Shown piece by piece: positions 26,379 to 35,224 of a stretch of 58,407 nt of DNA. The position numbers and the translations under genes were made by a program. Every line of letters begins with the position of its first letter. The first letter of the stretch is position 1. The DNA comes from an uncultured Oscillospiraceae bacterium (lineage in GTDB: Bacteria > Bacillota > Clostridia > Oscillospirales > Oscillospiraceae). The notes under the pieces are model-generated. The model saw nothing but the letters and a program-made list of their open reading frames with translations, was not told the DNA's origin and made no database searches. The stretch covers positions 1 through 58,407 of the forward strand of contig CAJTVM010000006.1 in the NCBI GenBank assembly GCA_910579595.1, written 5' to 3'.

Positions 26379-26538
26379 CGCGGCTATCCTCACGCTTCCC
26401 TGTCACGCTCGAATTGGCCGCGCTGCCGGGTCGCTTTCCCTCCGGCTCGGGCATAACCTGCCTGCCGCTGTGCGGCGGCTGGGCTTTTGCCCTCGCTCCA
26501 GTCCAAGCTCCCCTGCGCGGCTATCCTCACGCTTCCCT
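26379..26538. repeat. Intergenic repeat unit R2 with 23-bp duplication of the murA 3' end
   Basis: A 23-bp sequence (CGCGGCTATCC...TCCCT) occurs at 26379-26401 and 26516-26538, a period of 137. The right copy contains the murA stop and last codons, the left copy is free-standing. Inside: TGTCACGCTCG, GTCGCTTTCCCTCCGGCTCG and CCTCGCTCCAGTCCAAGCT, shared with R3, R6 and R7. Confidence 0.75.
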
Positions 26539-27783
26539 CCGCTCCACCTGCGCCCCCAAGGCGCAAAGCATTTCCTCCAGCCCATCGTAGCCCCTGTCCA
26601 CATGGCGCAGGCCGGACAGGACGGTAGTTCCCTCCGCCCCCAGAGCCGCCACGGCCATCGCACCGCCGCCCCGCAAATCCGACGCCTCCACCCGGGCGGC
26701 ATGGAGCCGCTCTACCCCCCGCACCAGGGCTACCCGGCCCTCGGTGGTGATATCCGCCCCCATGCGGATCAGCTCCGGAACGTGGCGGTAACGGCTGTCG
26801 AACATGGTTTCCACAAACAGGGTACATCCGTCAGAAGCCGCCAGCGCCGCCATCACAGGGGCCTGGGCATCAGTGGGAAAGCCGGGATAGGGGGCTGTTC
26901 GGACGGTGGGCACACCTTTCAAAGACACATTCCGATCCCGTTCCAGCTCCACGTATTCCAATCTGCTTTCCACCCGGCAGCCCGCCTGGTGGAACACGGA
27001 CAGGACGGTTGACAAATGCCGCCAGTCCACCCCGCTCAACCGTACCCTGCCCCCCGCGGCAGCGGCGGCGGACAGCAGGGTCGCCGCCACAATGCGATCG
27101 CCCATGACGGCATATTCCCCGCCGGACAGCTCCCTGCCACCCTCCACGGTAATGGTGGAGCTGCCCGCACCACGGATATTGGCCCCCAGGCTGTTGAGGA
27201 AGCTCTGCAAATCGCCGATCTCCGGTTCCCGAGCGGCGTTGGTGATAGTAGTGGGGCCGTCCGCCCCCACCGCGCACAAAATCGCGTTTTCCGTGGCCCC
27301 CACACTGGGCAGGGAGAGTTGCACCTCGCCCCCTCTCGGCCTGCCTGTGCAGTGGATGCCCCGATCCTCCCGCACCTGGCACCCAAGGGCCCGGATGGCG
27401 GACAGGTGCAAATCAATGGGCCGGGGGCCCAGCTCGCACCCGCCGGGGTAGGTCAGATGGGCCTCCCCCGTCCGGGCCAGCAACGGACCCAAAAAGATGA
27501 TGGATGAGCGCATGGAGCGCATCTGCTCCTCGGTAATGGTACTCCCCGCCGCCCCGGAGGGATCCACCGTGATGGCGTGGCCCTCCCGCTCCACCCGGCA
27601 GCCCAGGTGCCGCAGAATACCCAATGCGGCATCCACATCGGTAAGCCGTGGACAGTTGTTGAGTGTCACCGGCCCCCGGGCCAGCAGGCAGGCCGATAAA
27701 ATGGGTAGTACGCTGTTTTTTGCCCCATGGACGGTAAGCTCACCCTCCAGCGGCCTACCACCAGAAATGTACATTACGCTCAT
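26527..27783 (-). CDS. murA: UDP-N-acetylglucosamine 1-carboxyvinyltransferase
   Basis: Transfers enolpyruvate to UDP-GlcNAc, the first committed step of peptidoglycan synthesis. GGRPLEGELTVHGAKNSVL opens the protein; the active-site loop is YPGGCELGPRPIDLH, keeping the cysteine that reacts with PEP and fosfomycin. The C-terminal DLRGGGAMAVAALGAEG segment is also characteristic. The start at 27783 follows GGGGAGG; 418 aa is usual. It takes the place that murB often occupies in Firmicutes dcw clusters. Confidence 0.94.
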   Translation of the reverse strand: MSVMYISGGRPLEGELTVHGAKNSVLPILSACLLARGPVTLNNCPRLTDVDAALGILRHLGCRVEREGHAITVDPSGAAGSTITEEQMRSMRSSIIFLGPLLARTGEAHLTYPGGCELGPRPIDLHLSAIRALGCQVREDRGIHCTGRPRGGEVQLSLPSVGATENAILCAVGADGPTTITNAAREPEIGDLQSFLNSLGANIRGAGSSTITVEGGRELSGGEYAVMGDRIVAATLLSAAAAAGGRVRLSGVDWRHLSTVLSVFHQAGCRVESRLEYVELERDRNVSLKGVPTVRTAPYPGFPTDAQAPVMAALAASDGCTLFVETMFDSRYRHVPELIRMGADITTEGRVALVRGVERLHAARVEASDLRGGGAMAVAALGAEGTTVLSGLRHVDRGYDGLEEMLCALGAQVERREA

Positions 27784-27843
27784 GGCAAAGCCTCCCCATA
27801 GAAAGAAATCTCCATTCATTCTATGTGGAGGGGTTCGCCCTTG

Positions 27844-28959
27844 TTATTTTTTCAATAGGGACATGAGGTTTTCATAGATGTCTTGAGCGGCATGGGGGGA
27901 GGCAAGCTCCTTCAGCGCCCGGCCCATCGCCGCCCGACGGCTGCCGTCCGCCAGCAGTTCCAAGGCCGCGCGGTACAGGCCCTCCCCGGTGCAGCCTTTT
28001 TCCTCAATGAGCTCCACCCCACCCCGGTCCGCCAGCACTTTGGCGTTTTTGTACTGGTGGTTTGCCGCCACGAAGGGGGACGGCACCAGGATGGCAGGCT
28101 TGCCCAGGGCGGTCAGCTCCCCGATGGTGGACGCCCCGGCCCGGCATATTACCAGGTCGGCAGCGGCCATCACCGCCGGCATGTTGTCGATATAGGGCCG
28201 CACTTCATTCTCGGACACGGCCACCTTCCGTTTTTTCAGCTCAGTGGTCATATCCTCATAGTCCCGTCCGGCGGCGTGGATGTAGTGGAAGCGGCGATCC
28301 TCCGCCGCCCAGCGCTCCACAAGATCCACCGTGTGCTCGCTCATGTGCCCCGCCCCCTGAGATCCCCAGAAGGAGATCACCAGCGGCTGGCTGTCCGTCA
28401 GACCCAGTTCCAGCCGGGCCCGATCCCGATCCAGGGAAAAAAACTCTCCCCGCACGGGGGTGCCGGTAACCGCCACCCGTTTGGCATCCTTGTAGTATTC
28501 CGCCGCCTCGGGGAAGCCCACCATCACCAAATCCACCTTATTGGACAGCGTCCGGGTGGTCAACCCCGGATAGGCGTTGGATTCATGGATGGCGGTGGGA
28601 ATACGGCGCTTTGCCGCCTCATGGACGGCGGGATAGGAGGCGTAGCCCCCGGTGCCCACCACCAAATCGGGCTTGAACTGCTTGAGGATCGATGCCGCCT
28701 CATGCTGGCCCACGGGGATTTTGAACGCGCTGCCCACATTGTGCTTGAGCACCTTGAAGCTCCAGGAGCGCTCAAAGGTAGACACCTTCACCGTTTTGAT
28801 GGGATAGCCCGCCTGAGTGACCAGCCGCTGCTCCATCCCCCGTTCCGCGCCGATAAACAGGATTTCGCAGCCGGGATGGTGGGACTCAAACTGCTGGGCC
28901 ACCGCCAGCGCTGGGTTCACATGACCCGCCGAGCCGCCGCAGGTAAATATCACTTTCAT
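27844..28959 (-). CDS. murG: UDP-GlcNAc : lipid I N-acetylglucosaminyltransferase
   Basis: Membrane-associated GT-B glycosyltransferase that turns lipid I into lipid II. The N-terminal glycine loop IFTCGGSAGHVNPALAVA binds the lipid substrate face, and ICRAGASTIGELTALGKPAI plus PSPFVAANHQYKNAK form the UDP-GlcNAc site. 371 aa is typical. Sits between ftsW and murA, supplying the substrate that FtsW polymerises. Confidence 0.96.
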   Translation of the reverse strand: MKVIFTCGGSAGHVNPALAVAQQFESHHPGCEILFIGAERGMEQRLVTQAGYPIKTVKVSTFERSWSFKVLKHNVGSAFKIPVGQHEAASILKQFKPDLVVGTGGYASYPAVHEAAKRRIPTAIHESNAYPGLTTRTLSNKVDLVMVGFPEAAEYYKDAKRVAVTGTPVRGEFFSLDRDRARLELGLTDSQPLVISFWGSQGAGHMSEHTVDLVERWAAEDRRFHYIHAAGRDYEDMTTELKKRKVAVSENEVRPYIDNMPAVMAAADLVICRAGASTIGELTALGKPAILVPSPFVAANHQYKNAKVLADRGGVELIEEKGCTGEGLYRAALELLADGSRRAAMGRALKELASPHAAQDIYENLMSLLKK

Positions 28960-29079
28960 GTCGTCCTCACATCATCGAAACAAAGTTCACTTGGCGAAAA
29001 CCGCGCCCTCCGTGGGCCGCGCTTTGCGGGGATCCCTGTTTGTTTCACAAGCTCCATTCTCTTGTCTCCACCTTTCCTC

Positions 29080-30306
29080 TTATTCAGCCTTGGGGGCGGC
29101 AATCTGTCGTGACACGCTAAGTACCATACCCATTTCCGCCAGCTGTATCATCAGCGCCGTGCCGCCATAGCTGAAAAACGGCAGGGAAATGCCGGTAGGG
29201 GGCAGAACGCCCGTCACCACACCGATGTTGAAAAACACCTGGAACGCCATCAGCGACATAATGCCCACCAACAGCAGGGTGCCGAACCTGTCGTGGGCGT
29301 GGATGGCCAGCCAGAATCCCCGGATGATCAACAGGGCAAACAGGGCGATGATCATACACGCCCCCACCATGCCCAGCTCCTCGCAGACGATGGCAAAAAT
29401 GTAATCATTATGCTCCTCGGGAAGAAACAGGTATTTCTGGCGGCTGTTGCCCAAACCCGTTCCCAGCAGCCCGCCGGAGCCGATGGCGATTCGCCCCTGC
29501 CAGGGCTGGTAACCGCCTCTCCGCAGATCGCTGGAGGGATCCTGCCAGATCTGGATGCGCAGCTTCATATAGTCCGTCTGCGTGATGATGAACCACAGCC
29601 CCGCCCCTATCAGCGTCCCGCCGGCTGCAAACCAACCCAACCGGATGCCCGCCGCGAACAGCACCGAGGCCGCCCCCACAATCACCAGGATCATGGCCGA
29701 CATATGCTCCTGTAAAGCGATAACCCCCAGCACCACCCCCAGGGCAATGCCATAGGGGATCAGCTCCAAAAAACCGATGCTGTCCAGCTTCTCACACGTC
29801 CGCCCCAAAAGAGTGCGCCTGTTCCACTTTTTCTTTGGCGGCGGACCCAGCTGCGGCTTTCGTTTGGACAATCGGGCGGCAAAAAACAGGATCACGCCGA
29901 TTTTCGCAATTTCTGACGGCTGGAAACGGACAGGACCAAGCCGAATCCAGCGCCGCGCTCCGCCGCCGGTGCGCCCCAGAGGAGTAAACACCAGCAACAT
30001 CAATACCACCGACGCGGCCAGAACAAAAATGGACATCCAGCGGAACTGCTGGTAGTCGATTTTGGAGATGACGAACATGGCAACCACGCCCGCCGCCGCA
30101 AACCCGGCCTGCCGTTTGAAATAGTAGTAGGGGTCGCCCTTGGTCAGGTTCTCCAAATCATACATAGCGGAGGCAAAGGAGGCAGACAGCACCATAATGA
30201 GTCCTATTGCGGTCAACAGCATCACCAGCGCCAGAAAGGGCAAATCAATGGGACCCCTGGCCAGCTTCTGTTCAATGGTCAGATCCCGCTTTGCTTTTCT
30301 GGCCAT
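29080..30306 (-). CDS. ftsW: Lipid II polymerase FtsW
   Basis: SEDS glycosyltransferase of the divisome (or SpoVE during sporulation; sequence cannot decide). About ten membrane helices; family motifs WIRLGPVRFQPSEIAKIGVI, LGNSRQKYLFLPEEHNDYI and ISLPFFSYGGTALM are intact. 408 aa. AAAAGGAGG precedes the ATG. Working partner is presumably the PASTA transpeptidase three genes upstream. Confidence 0.93.
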   Translation of the reverse strand: MARKAKRDLTIEQKLARGPIDLPFLALVMLLTAIGLIMVLSASFASAMYDLENLTKGDPYYYFKRQAGFAAAGVVAMFVISKIDYQQFRWMSIFVLAASVVLMLLVFTPLGRTGGGARRWIRLGPVRFQPSEIAKIGVILFFAARLSKRKPQLGPPPKKKWNRRTLLGRTCEKLDSIGFLELIPYGIALGVVLGVIALQEHMSAMILVIVGAASVLFAAGIRLGWFAAGGTLIGAGLWFIITQTDYMKLRIQIWQDPSSDLRRGGYQPWQGRIAIGSGGLLGTGLGNSRQKYLFLPEEHNDYIFAIVCEELGMVGACMIIALFALLIIRGFWLAIHAHDRFGTLLLVGIMSLMAFQVFFNIGVVTGVLPPTGISLPFFSYGGTALMIQLAEMGMVLSVSRQIAAPKAE

Positions 30307-30346
30307 GGACTCAGCCTCCTTTTGCTCAAAATTACCGCGCTGCGCA

Positions 30347-30496
30347 CTCAGATGTTGTCACGCTGCGAAGCGGGCAGGTCTCTCGGTCGCTTTCACTCCG
30401 ACTCGGCCTGATCTACGGGCCGGATAGGGCACCGGCCCTGTGCTCGGCCTCGCTCCGCTCCAAGCTGCCCACTGTCCGCTTCCCCGCGCTCAGATG
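30347..30496. repeat. Intergenic repeat unit R3 at the mraY 3' end
   Basis: CTCAGATG, which includes the mraY stop, occurs at 30489-30496 and again at 30347-30354. The intervening ~134 bp (TTGTCACGCTGCGAAGCGG... to ...TGTCCGCTTCCCCGCG) matches unit R7 at 55608 over most of its length. Confidence 0.7.
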
Positions 30497-31476
30497 GCGT
30501 TTCGGTACATCACACCCACAAACGCCAGCAGGCAGAATGCCACAGTGATGCCTGTAAAGGTGAGCACAATGCGCACCTCGCTCCAGCCGCCCAGTTCCAG
30601 ATGGTGGTGGAGGGGGGCCATGCGGAAAATCCGCTTGCCATGGGTGAGCTTGAAATAGCCCACCTGTATGATATCGCTCATGGTTTCGGCGATGTAGATG
30701 ATCCCCACCGGCACCAACACCAGCGGCGCGTCCAGGGCAAAGGCCATGGCGCACACCGCGCCGCCCAAAAACAGCGACCCAGTATCCCCCATAAATACCT
30801 TGGCAGGGTGGAAGTTGTAGAGCAGAAAGCCCAGCAGCCCCCCCGCCAGCGCCCCGGCGAACACGCCCACCGCGCCCTGCTCCCACCAGTGGGACAGCAC
30901 GGCAAAAAACACCGACACCGCCAGCGTCACGCTGCCCGCCAGACCGTCCAGCCCATCGGTGAGGTTGACCGCGTTGACGCAGCCCACCATGACAAAGGCG
31001 GCAAACACCAGGTAGATCCCCCAGGCCACCGGGATGGTGACGTTAACAAAGGGGATATACAGGTTGGGGGCCAGGTGCCCCTTCCAACGCAGCAGAGCCA
31101 GAAACGCGATGGCCGCCGCCAGTTGGAGCAGGAACTTCCACCCGGCGGTGAGGCCGGTATTGTCATGCTTGCGGATCTTGGCAAAATCATCGATAAAGCC
31201 GATGGCCCCGCACACCAGGGAAAAGGCCAACACAAACAGTGCGGAAAAATCTCCCGCCGCCATTTCCTGCCAACTAAAGACCAGTATGGCGATGATCACC
31301 GCCACGATAAACATGATGCCCCCCATGGTAGGAGTGCCCTCTTTGCTTTTGTGCCAGTTCGGGCCGATCTCCTTAATGGACTGGCCCGCGTGCAGGGCAC
31401 GCAGGGCGGGAATTAGAATCCAGCCCACCACCGCCGAGATGACGAAAGCTACCAGCGCCGCCAGCAAAATCCGCAT
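30490..31476 (-). CDS. mraY: Phospho-MurNAc-pentapeptide transferase
   Basis: Polytopic enzyme that links phospho-MurNAc-pentapeptide to undecaprenyl phosphate, giving lipid I. Catalytic aspartates are visible in GFIDDFAKIRKHDNTGLT and NLTDGLDGLA, and the family's HHHLELGGWSE stretch lies in the last cytoplasmic loop. 328 aa. TTGGAGGGAG precedes the ATG. Immediately upstream is a Mur ligase-like fragment rather than the usual murF. Confidence 0.96.
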   Translation of the reverse strand: MRILLAALVAFVISAVVGWILIPALRALHAGQSIKEIGPNWHKSKEGTPTMGGIMFIVAVIIAILVFSWQEMAAGDFSALFVLAFSLVCGAIGFIDDFAKIRKHDNTGLTAGWKFLLQLAAAIAFLALLRWKGHLAPNLYIPFVNVTIPVAWGIYLVFAAFVMVGCVNAVNLTDGLDGLAGSVTLAVSVFFAVLSHWWEQGAVGVFAGALAGGLLGFLLYNFHPAKVFMGDTGSLFLGGAVCAMAFALDAPLVLVPVGIIYIAETMSDIIQVGYFKLTHGKRIFRMAPLHHHLELGGWSEVRIVLTFTGITVAFCLLAFVGVMYRNAI

Positions 31477-31526
31477 TGTACTCCCTCCAACTTTCTTTTC
31501 TTTGGTATTCCCTTTTTCTCAAACAT

Positions 31527-32069
31527 TTAATTTCCGCCCAGCCTGGCCGCCGCGTCCGCCAGGGACACCCCCAGCGCCAGCGCTCCGGCCAGCGCCGCCA
31601 GATGATCATACAAGCGGGGCTCCTGTCCGGCGTTCACCCTCACCCGCAGCAGCTCCCTGTGGGTGAGGGCCTCGAACTCCAGCCGCTCCCCCCACAGGCG
31701 GACATTTTTAGCGGTAAGGTCAGCCTGTGGTTTTCCATCGGAGTAAGCATACACCGATCCTCCTCCGGCAGCGGCAAACCGCCGTCCTTCCGGGTCATCC
31801 AGGCCCACCACCGTCACCTGCGTCCGGCGGGACAACTCCCACCGGGCCGCAGCGCAGACGCTCAGCGCACCGGGCGTATGCGGCTCGAAGTTCTCCACCA
31901 CCACCGCCCGGTACCGTCCTTCCGCCAGCGCCGCTTGGCACGGGGTCAGCTCCACCACCGGATGGGGCTGGAGCCTGCGCAGCAGCTGGGCTGTCAGCGT
32001 TCCCCCATGGCCCACTACAGCCACAGGGGCTTTTGTCGTACTCTGTTCCATATTCATATTCCATACCAT
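31527..32069 (-). CDS. Mur ligase-like protein without ATP-binding domain
   Basis: A 180-aa protein in the place where murE/murF normally stand. Its last ~60 residues (ADLTAKNVRLWGERLEFEAL, then RLYDHLAALAGALALGVS) resemble the end of the Mur ligase central domain, where intact enzymes have a HNVYNALAA-type stretch. The N-terminal part keeps beta-strand/Gly patterning (VAVVGHGGTLTAQLLRRL) but no GTNGKT-type P-loop and no C-terminal ligase domain. So it is either a remnant or a regulatory or scaffold derivative. Frame and codon use look intact. The start could also be the ATG at 32057 or 32051. It begins eight bases after the penicillin-binding protein stop. Confidence 0.6.
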   Translation of the reverse strand: MVWNMNMEQSTTKAPVAVVGHGGTLTAQLLRRLQPHPVVELTPCQAALAEGRYRAVVVENFEPHTPGALSVCAAARWELSRRTQVTVVGLDDPEGRRFAAAGGGSVYAYSDGKPQADLTAKNVRLWGERLEFEALTHRELLRVRVNAGQEPRLYDHLAALAGALALGVSLADAAARLGGN

Positions 32070-32076
32070 CCGGGCG

Positions 32077-34482
32077 CTAAGCGCCGCCCTGATCGCCGTA
32101 TTCTATGGTGCTCACAAACCGCACCTCCACCACCGTGCCAAGGGACACCATGGTACCCTCGGCAATGGTCTGGCTGGCCCCCTCCACACTGGGATCGTTA
32201 TAGTCCACCACGCCGGTGGCCCGCATGAACAGGCCCAGCGCCTCCAATTTGTTTTTGCTCTCGGTGGGACTCAGTCCGGTCAGACTGGGCACCTCCACCT
32301 GCTCTGTAGGCGCGTCCTCCCCGAGATAGAGCACCACCGTGGATCCGCCTGGTATGGATACCCCCGCCGCGGGCACCTGGCCTTGGACAATGCTGCCCGT
32401 GCCCACCGTGCGGCACTGGAAACCCACGCTTTGCAGGCTGCTCTTGGCCACCGTCAGCTCCTGGCCCGTGACCCTGGGCATGGCGGTGTCCGGCCCCGCC
32501 AGCTCGTTGTCGGAATAGACCCGTTCAATGCCAATGTAGTCCAAAATATTCGCGATGAGCTGCCCTGCCATGGGGGCGGCGATATTGCCGCCGCTGATGT
32601 AGGTGCCCGACGCCGTATAGCTGGAACCGGGGCCGGAGCGCTTGGGCGTATCATACACCAACAGCACCAGCACCTCGGGGTCATCCGCCGGGGCAAAGCC
32701 CATGAAGGAACACATGACGTCCTTGTTGTATCCAGGATCATTCTTCCGATCCAGCAGCTCCGACGTGCCCGTCTTGCCGCCGATACGGTAGCCATTCATG
32801 CTGGCATTGTGTCCGGAGTCGTTGGCTACTACACTCTCCAGGATGCCGCGCACCTTGTCGGAGGTATCCTCGCTGATGACCTGCCGCACCTCGGTAGTCT
32901 CATGGTAGTACACAGTGTTCCCATCGCCGTCCGCGATGGACTGCACCACATAAGGCTCCAGCAGGTGCCCGCCGTTGATGACGGCGGCGAACGCGGTAAT
33001 CATTTGGATGGGGGTGACCTTGAAGCGCTGCCCGAAGGAACCTACCGCCACCGACTGCGCCCCGTAGGGACCCTTGAACTCGCTCTCCGGCCAGAACACG
33101 TCCTCGCCCTCCCCCGCCAAGTCGATGCCGGTGTAGTCAAACAGTCCGAAGTCCCCAAAATACTTCCACATAATGTCCGGACCCATCCTCTCCGCAATGG
33201 TCATCAGGGCCACGTTGCAGGAGTTGCCCACGGCCTTGGTCAGAACCTGGTCGCCGTGGCCGGTGCGCTTATGGCAGCTGATCGTACGATCCCCCACCAC
33301 TTTGCCGCCGCTGCACTGGAAGTGGTCGTTCATGGAGATGATGCCCTCCTCCAGCGCCATGGACACGGTGATGGGCTTGAACACGGAGCCGGGTTCGTAG
33401 GCCTCCCCCAGCGCACGGTTCTTCCACTGCGCATCCCGGGCAGATTTCAGGGCGGCCTTGTACTCGTCGCTGTCCTCCCCCTTCTCCGCCGCCAGCGACT
33501 CCAGCTCCTGCTGCAAATCGCTGTCGAGAATTTTCGCGTATTCATTTGGATCAAAGTCTGGGGTGCTGGCCATAGCCAGAATCGCTCCAGTCTTGGGGTT
33601 CATGGCGATGCCGAAGGCCCCCTTCTGCACATCATAGGTGGAAATGCCCTCCGCCAGCGTCTGCTCCAGCATGGCCTGGATGCGCTCATCCAGAGTGAGG
33701 GTAATGTCGCAGCCCTCCTCCGCGTCAAAATACATCTCGTAGCCGGAGATCATCTCCACGCCCAAGCCGTTCTTCGACGTGACCACCCGACCAAGGGATC
33801 CGGACAGGGCGTCCTCATACATGGCCTCAACCCCCTGGACGCCTATCTTATTGTCTCCGCTGGTTTTGTTCTGGGCCATATAGCCCAGAACATGGGATCC
33901 CACGCTGGAATAGGGGTAGTAGCGCTTGCTGTCCGGGCTGAGATAGAGCAGGCCGGAGATCCCGTTTTTACTGGTGAAGGAGCGCACCTTTTCCGCGTCC
34001 TCCTCCTCCAGCTCCCGGGCCAGCACCTGATAGGCCGAGGCGGTGTATTCGATCTGATCCCACATATCATCCTCGTCATAGCCGAAGGTGTCCACCAGCC
34101 AATCCACAATCAGCTTGCGTCTGTCGTAGAGGGCCTGCTTGTATTCGGCCTCGGTGTCGTAATCGTCCTCCTCAATGGAACGCAGCACCCCCACAGGGGA
34201 CAGGATCAGTTTATAGACCGTGGCAGACAGCGCCATGGTCCGGCCTTCCCTATCGTAGATCGTGCCCCGGCCTGCGGAGACGGGAACATCTTTGGTCTGC
34301 TGGTTGGCCGCCCGTTCCTGCCACTGGGTGTGCTCCACGATTTGCAGCTTATATAGCTGGGCAATCAGAGGGAGAAATATCCCAATCCCCAGTACCACCA
34401 TCAGGAAAATGGTGCGCCGGAACAGGCTTCGGTTGCTCCGTCCGTGATCCCCCTTGCGCGGTGTCCGTTTGGGATCCTGCAT
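32077..34482 (-). CDS. Penicillin-binding transpeptidase with PASTA domains (SpoVD/PBP2B-like)
   Basis: Class B PBP that cross-links septal peptidoglycan. One N-terminal membrane anchor (~23-45), a dimerisation domain starting VSAGRGTIYDREGRTMALS, and a transpeptidase domain with Ser366-X-X-Lys (EPGSVFKPI), Ser421-Cys-Asn and Lys570-Thr-Gly. Two C-terminal PASTA units follow (from PRVTGQELTVAKSSLQSVGF and VPSLTGLSPTESKNKLEALG). 801 aa. PASTA domains fit SpoVD or division PBPs; only one such gene is in the cluster, so it may serve both vegetative division and the spore cortex. Confidence 0.92.
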   Translation of the reverse strand: MQDPKRTPRKGDHGRSNRSLFRRTIFLMVVLGIGIFLPLIAQLYKLQIVEHTQWQERAANQQTKDVPVSAGRGTIYDREGRTMALSATVYKLILSPVGVLRSIEEDDYDTEAEYKQALYDRRKLIVDWLVDTFGYDEDDMWDQIEYTASAYQVLARELEEEDAEKVRSFTSKNGISGLLYLSPDSKRYYPYSSVGSHVLGYMAQNKTSGDNKIGVQGVEAMYEDALSGSLGRVVTSKNGLGVEMISGYEMYFDAEEGCDITLTLDERIQAMLEQTLAEGISTYDVQKGAFGIAMNPKTGAILAMASTPDFDPNEYAKILDSDLQQELESLAAEKGEDSDEYKAALKSARDAQWKNRALGEAYEPGSVFKPITVSMALEEGIISMNDHFQCSGGKVVGDRTISCHKRTGHGDQVLTKAVGNSCNVALMTIAERMGPDIMWKYFGDFGLFDYTGIDLAGEGEDVFWPESEFKGPYGAQSVAVGSFGQRFKVTPIQMITAFAAVINGGHLLEPYVVQSIADGDGNTVYYHETTEVRQVISEDTSDKVRGILESVVANDSGHNASMNGYRIGGKTGTSELLDRKNDPGYNKDVMCSFMGFAPADDPEVLVLLVYDTPKRSGPGSSYTASGTYISGGNIAAPMAGQLIANILDYIGIERVYSDNELAGPDTAMPRVTGQELTVAKSSLQSVGFQCRTVGTGSIVQGQVPAAGVSIPGGSTVVLYLGEDAPTEQVEVPSLTGLSPTESKNKLEALGLFMRATGVVDYNDPSVEGASQTIAEGTMVSLGTVVEVRFVSTIEYGDQGGA

Positions 34483-34587
34483 AGGCTTTTACCTCCATCA
34501 ACATATGGGCAAGAAGGGCGCGGGAAACGTACATTTCTCGCGCCCCGGTGTTTCTCTATTGGCAGTTTATGTACCACACCACTCCAT

Positions 34588-35169
34588 TTATGACAACAAA
34601 CCGGCAAAATACTGTTCGGCCCGCTGAAGCATAGCAGACAGGCCCTCCCCTGCCCCATCATAATAAATCACGCTGTCCGGCGCGGACAGATCCAGGTATA
34701 CGGTCTGACCCGCTCCAGCCCGCACCATAGTGCCGTTGGACAAAAACATCTTCTCAATGGCCTCCAGATCAAACACCAGCTCATACTTGGCCTGGAGCGT
34801 CTGGCCCTCGTCCTGGAGATCGGCCAGATTTTCCCGCAAATCCACGATCTCACGGTTGGCCACCGCCAGCTGAGCCATGCTCATCACCAGCAGCAGGGTG
34901 CACACCAGCACCGAGAAGATACCCACCACCGCAAAGGGGGCCACGGCGCTCTGGGTGCGTACCTGTACCTCGGGTCGGGCCGCCGGACGCTTCCGGGGGG
35001 TAATCCGGGGGCGGCGGGCAGGCTCTGGACGGCGGGCAGTATTGCCGTGGATGCGCTCCCGGCGGGAGGGCGTCTGGACAGGCTCCTGCTCCACCTCGGG
35101 CTGGTAGGCCACACTGCCGTAGGTACGATATCTTCTATCGTTTTTTCTGCGTCTTCTCTGAGCAGCCAT
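34588..35169 (-). CDS. ftsL: FtsL-like cell division protein
   Basis: A 193-aa bitopic protein: a long basic cytoplasmic N-terminus (RRRRKNDRRYRTYG, later RRPRITPRKRPAARP), one membrane helix (VVGIFSVLVCTLLLVMSMA, ~80-100) and a leucine-rich coiled coil (VDLRENLADLQDEGQTLQAK). FtsL is poorly conserved in sequence, so identity rests on topology and on its place between rsmH and the PBP. The cytoplasmic part is longer than in Bacillus. GAGGAGAGAG precedes the ATG. Confidence 0.8.
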   Translation of the reverse strand: MAAQRRRRKNDRRYRTYGSVAYQPEVEQEPVQTPSRRERIHGNTARRPEPARRPRITPRKRPAARPEVQVRTQSAVAPFAVVGIFSVLVCTLLLVMSMAQLAVANREIVDLRENLADLQDEGQTLQAKYELVFDLEAIEKMFLSNGTMVRAGAGQTVYLDLSAPDSVIYYDGAGEGLSAMLQRAEQYFAGLLS

Positions 35170-35224
35170 TGCGCTCTCTCCTCTGCATTTGCTTGCGCCC
35201 TGCCGTCTGTCCGCAGGGCCTTAT

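Noticed and set aside
28960..29079. Another repeat unit between murG and ftsW
   Set aside because: The sequence has GC-rich inverted segments but does not share the blocks of the R1-R7 family; nothing definite was seen.
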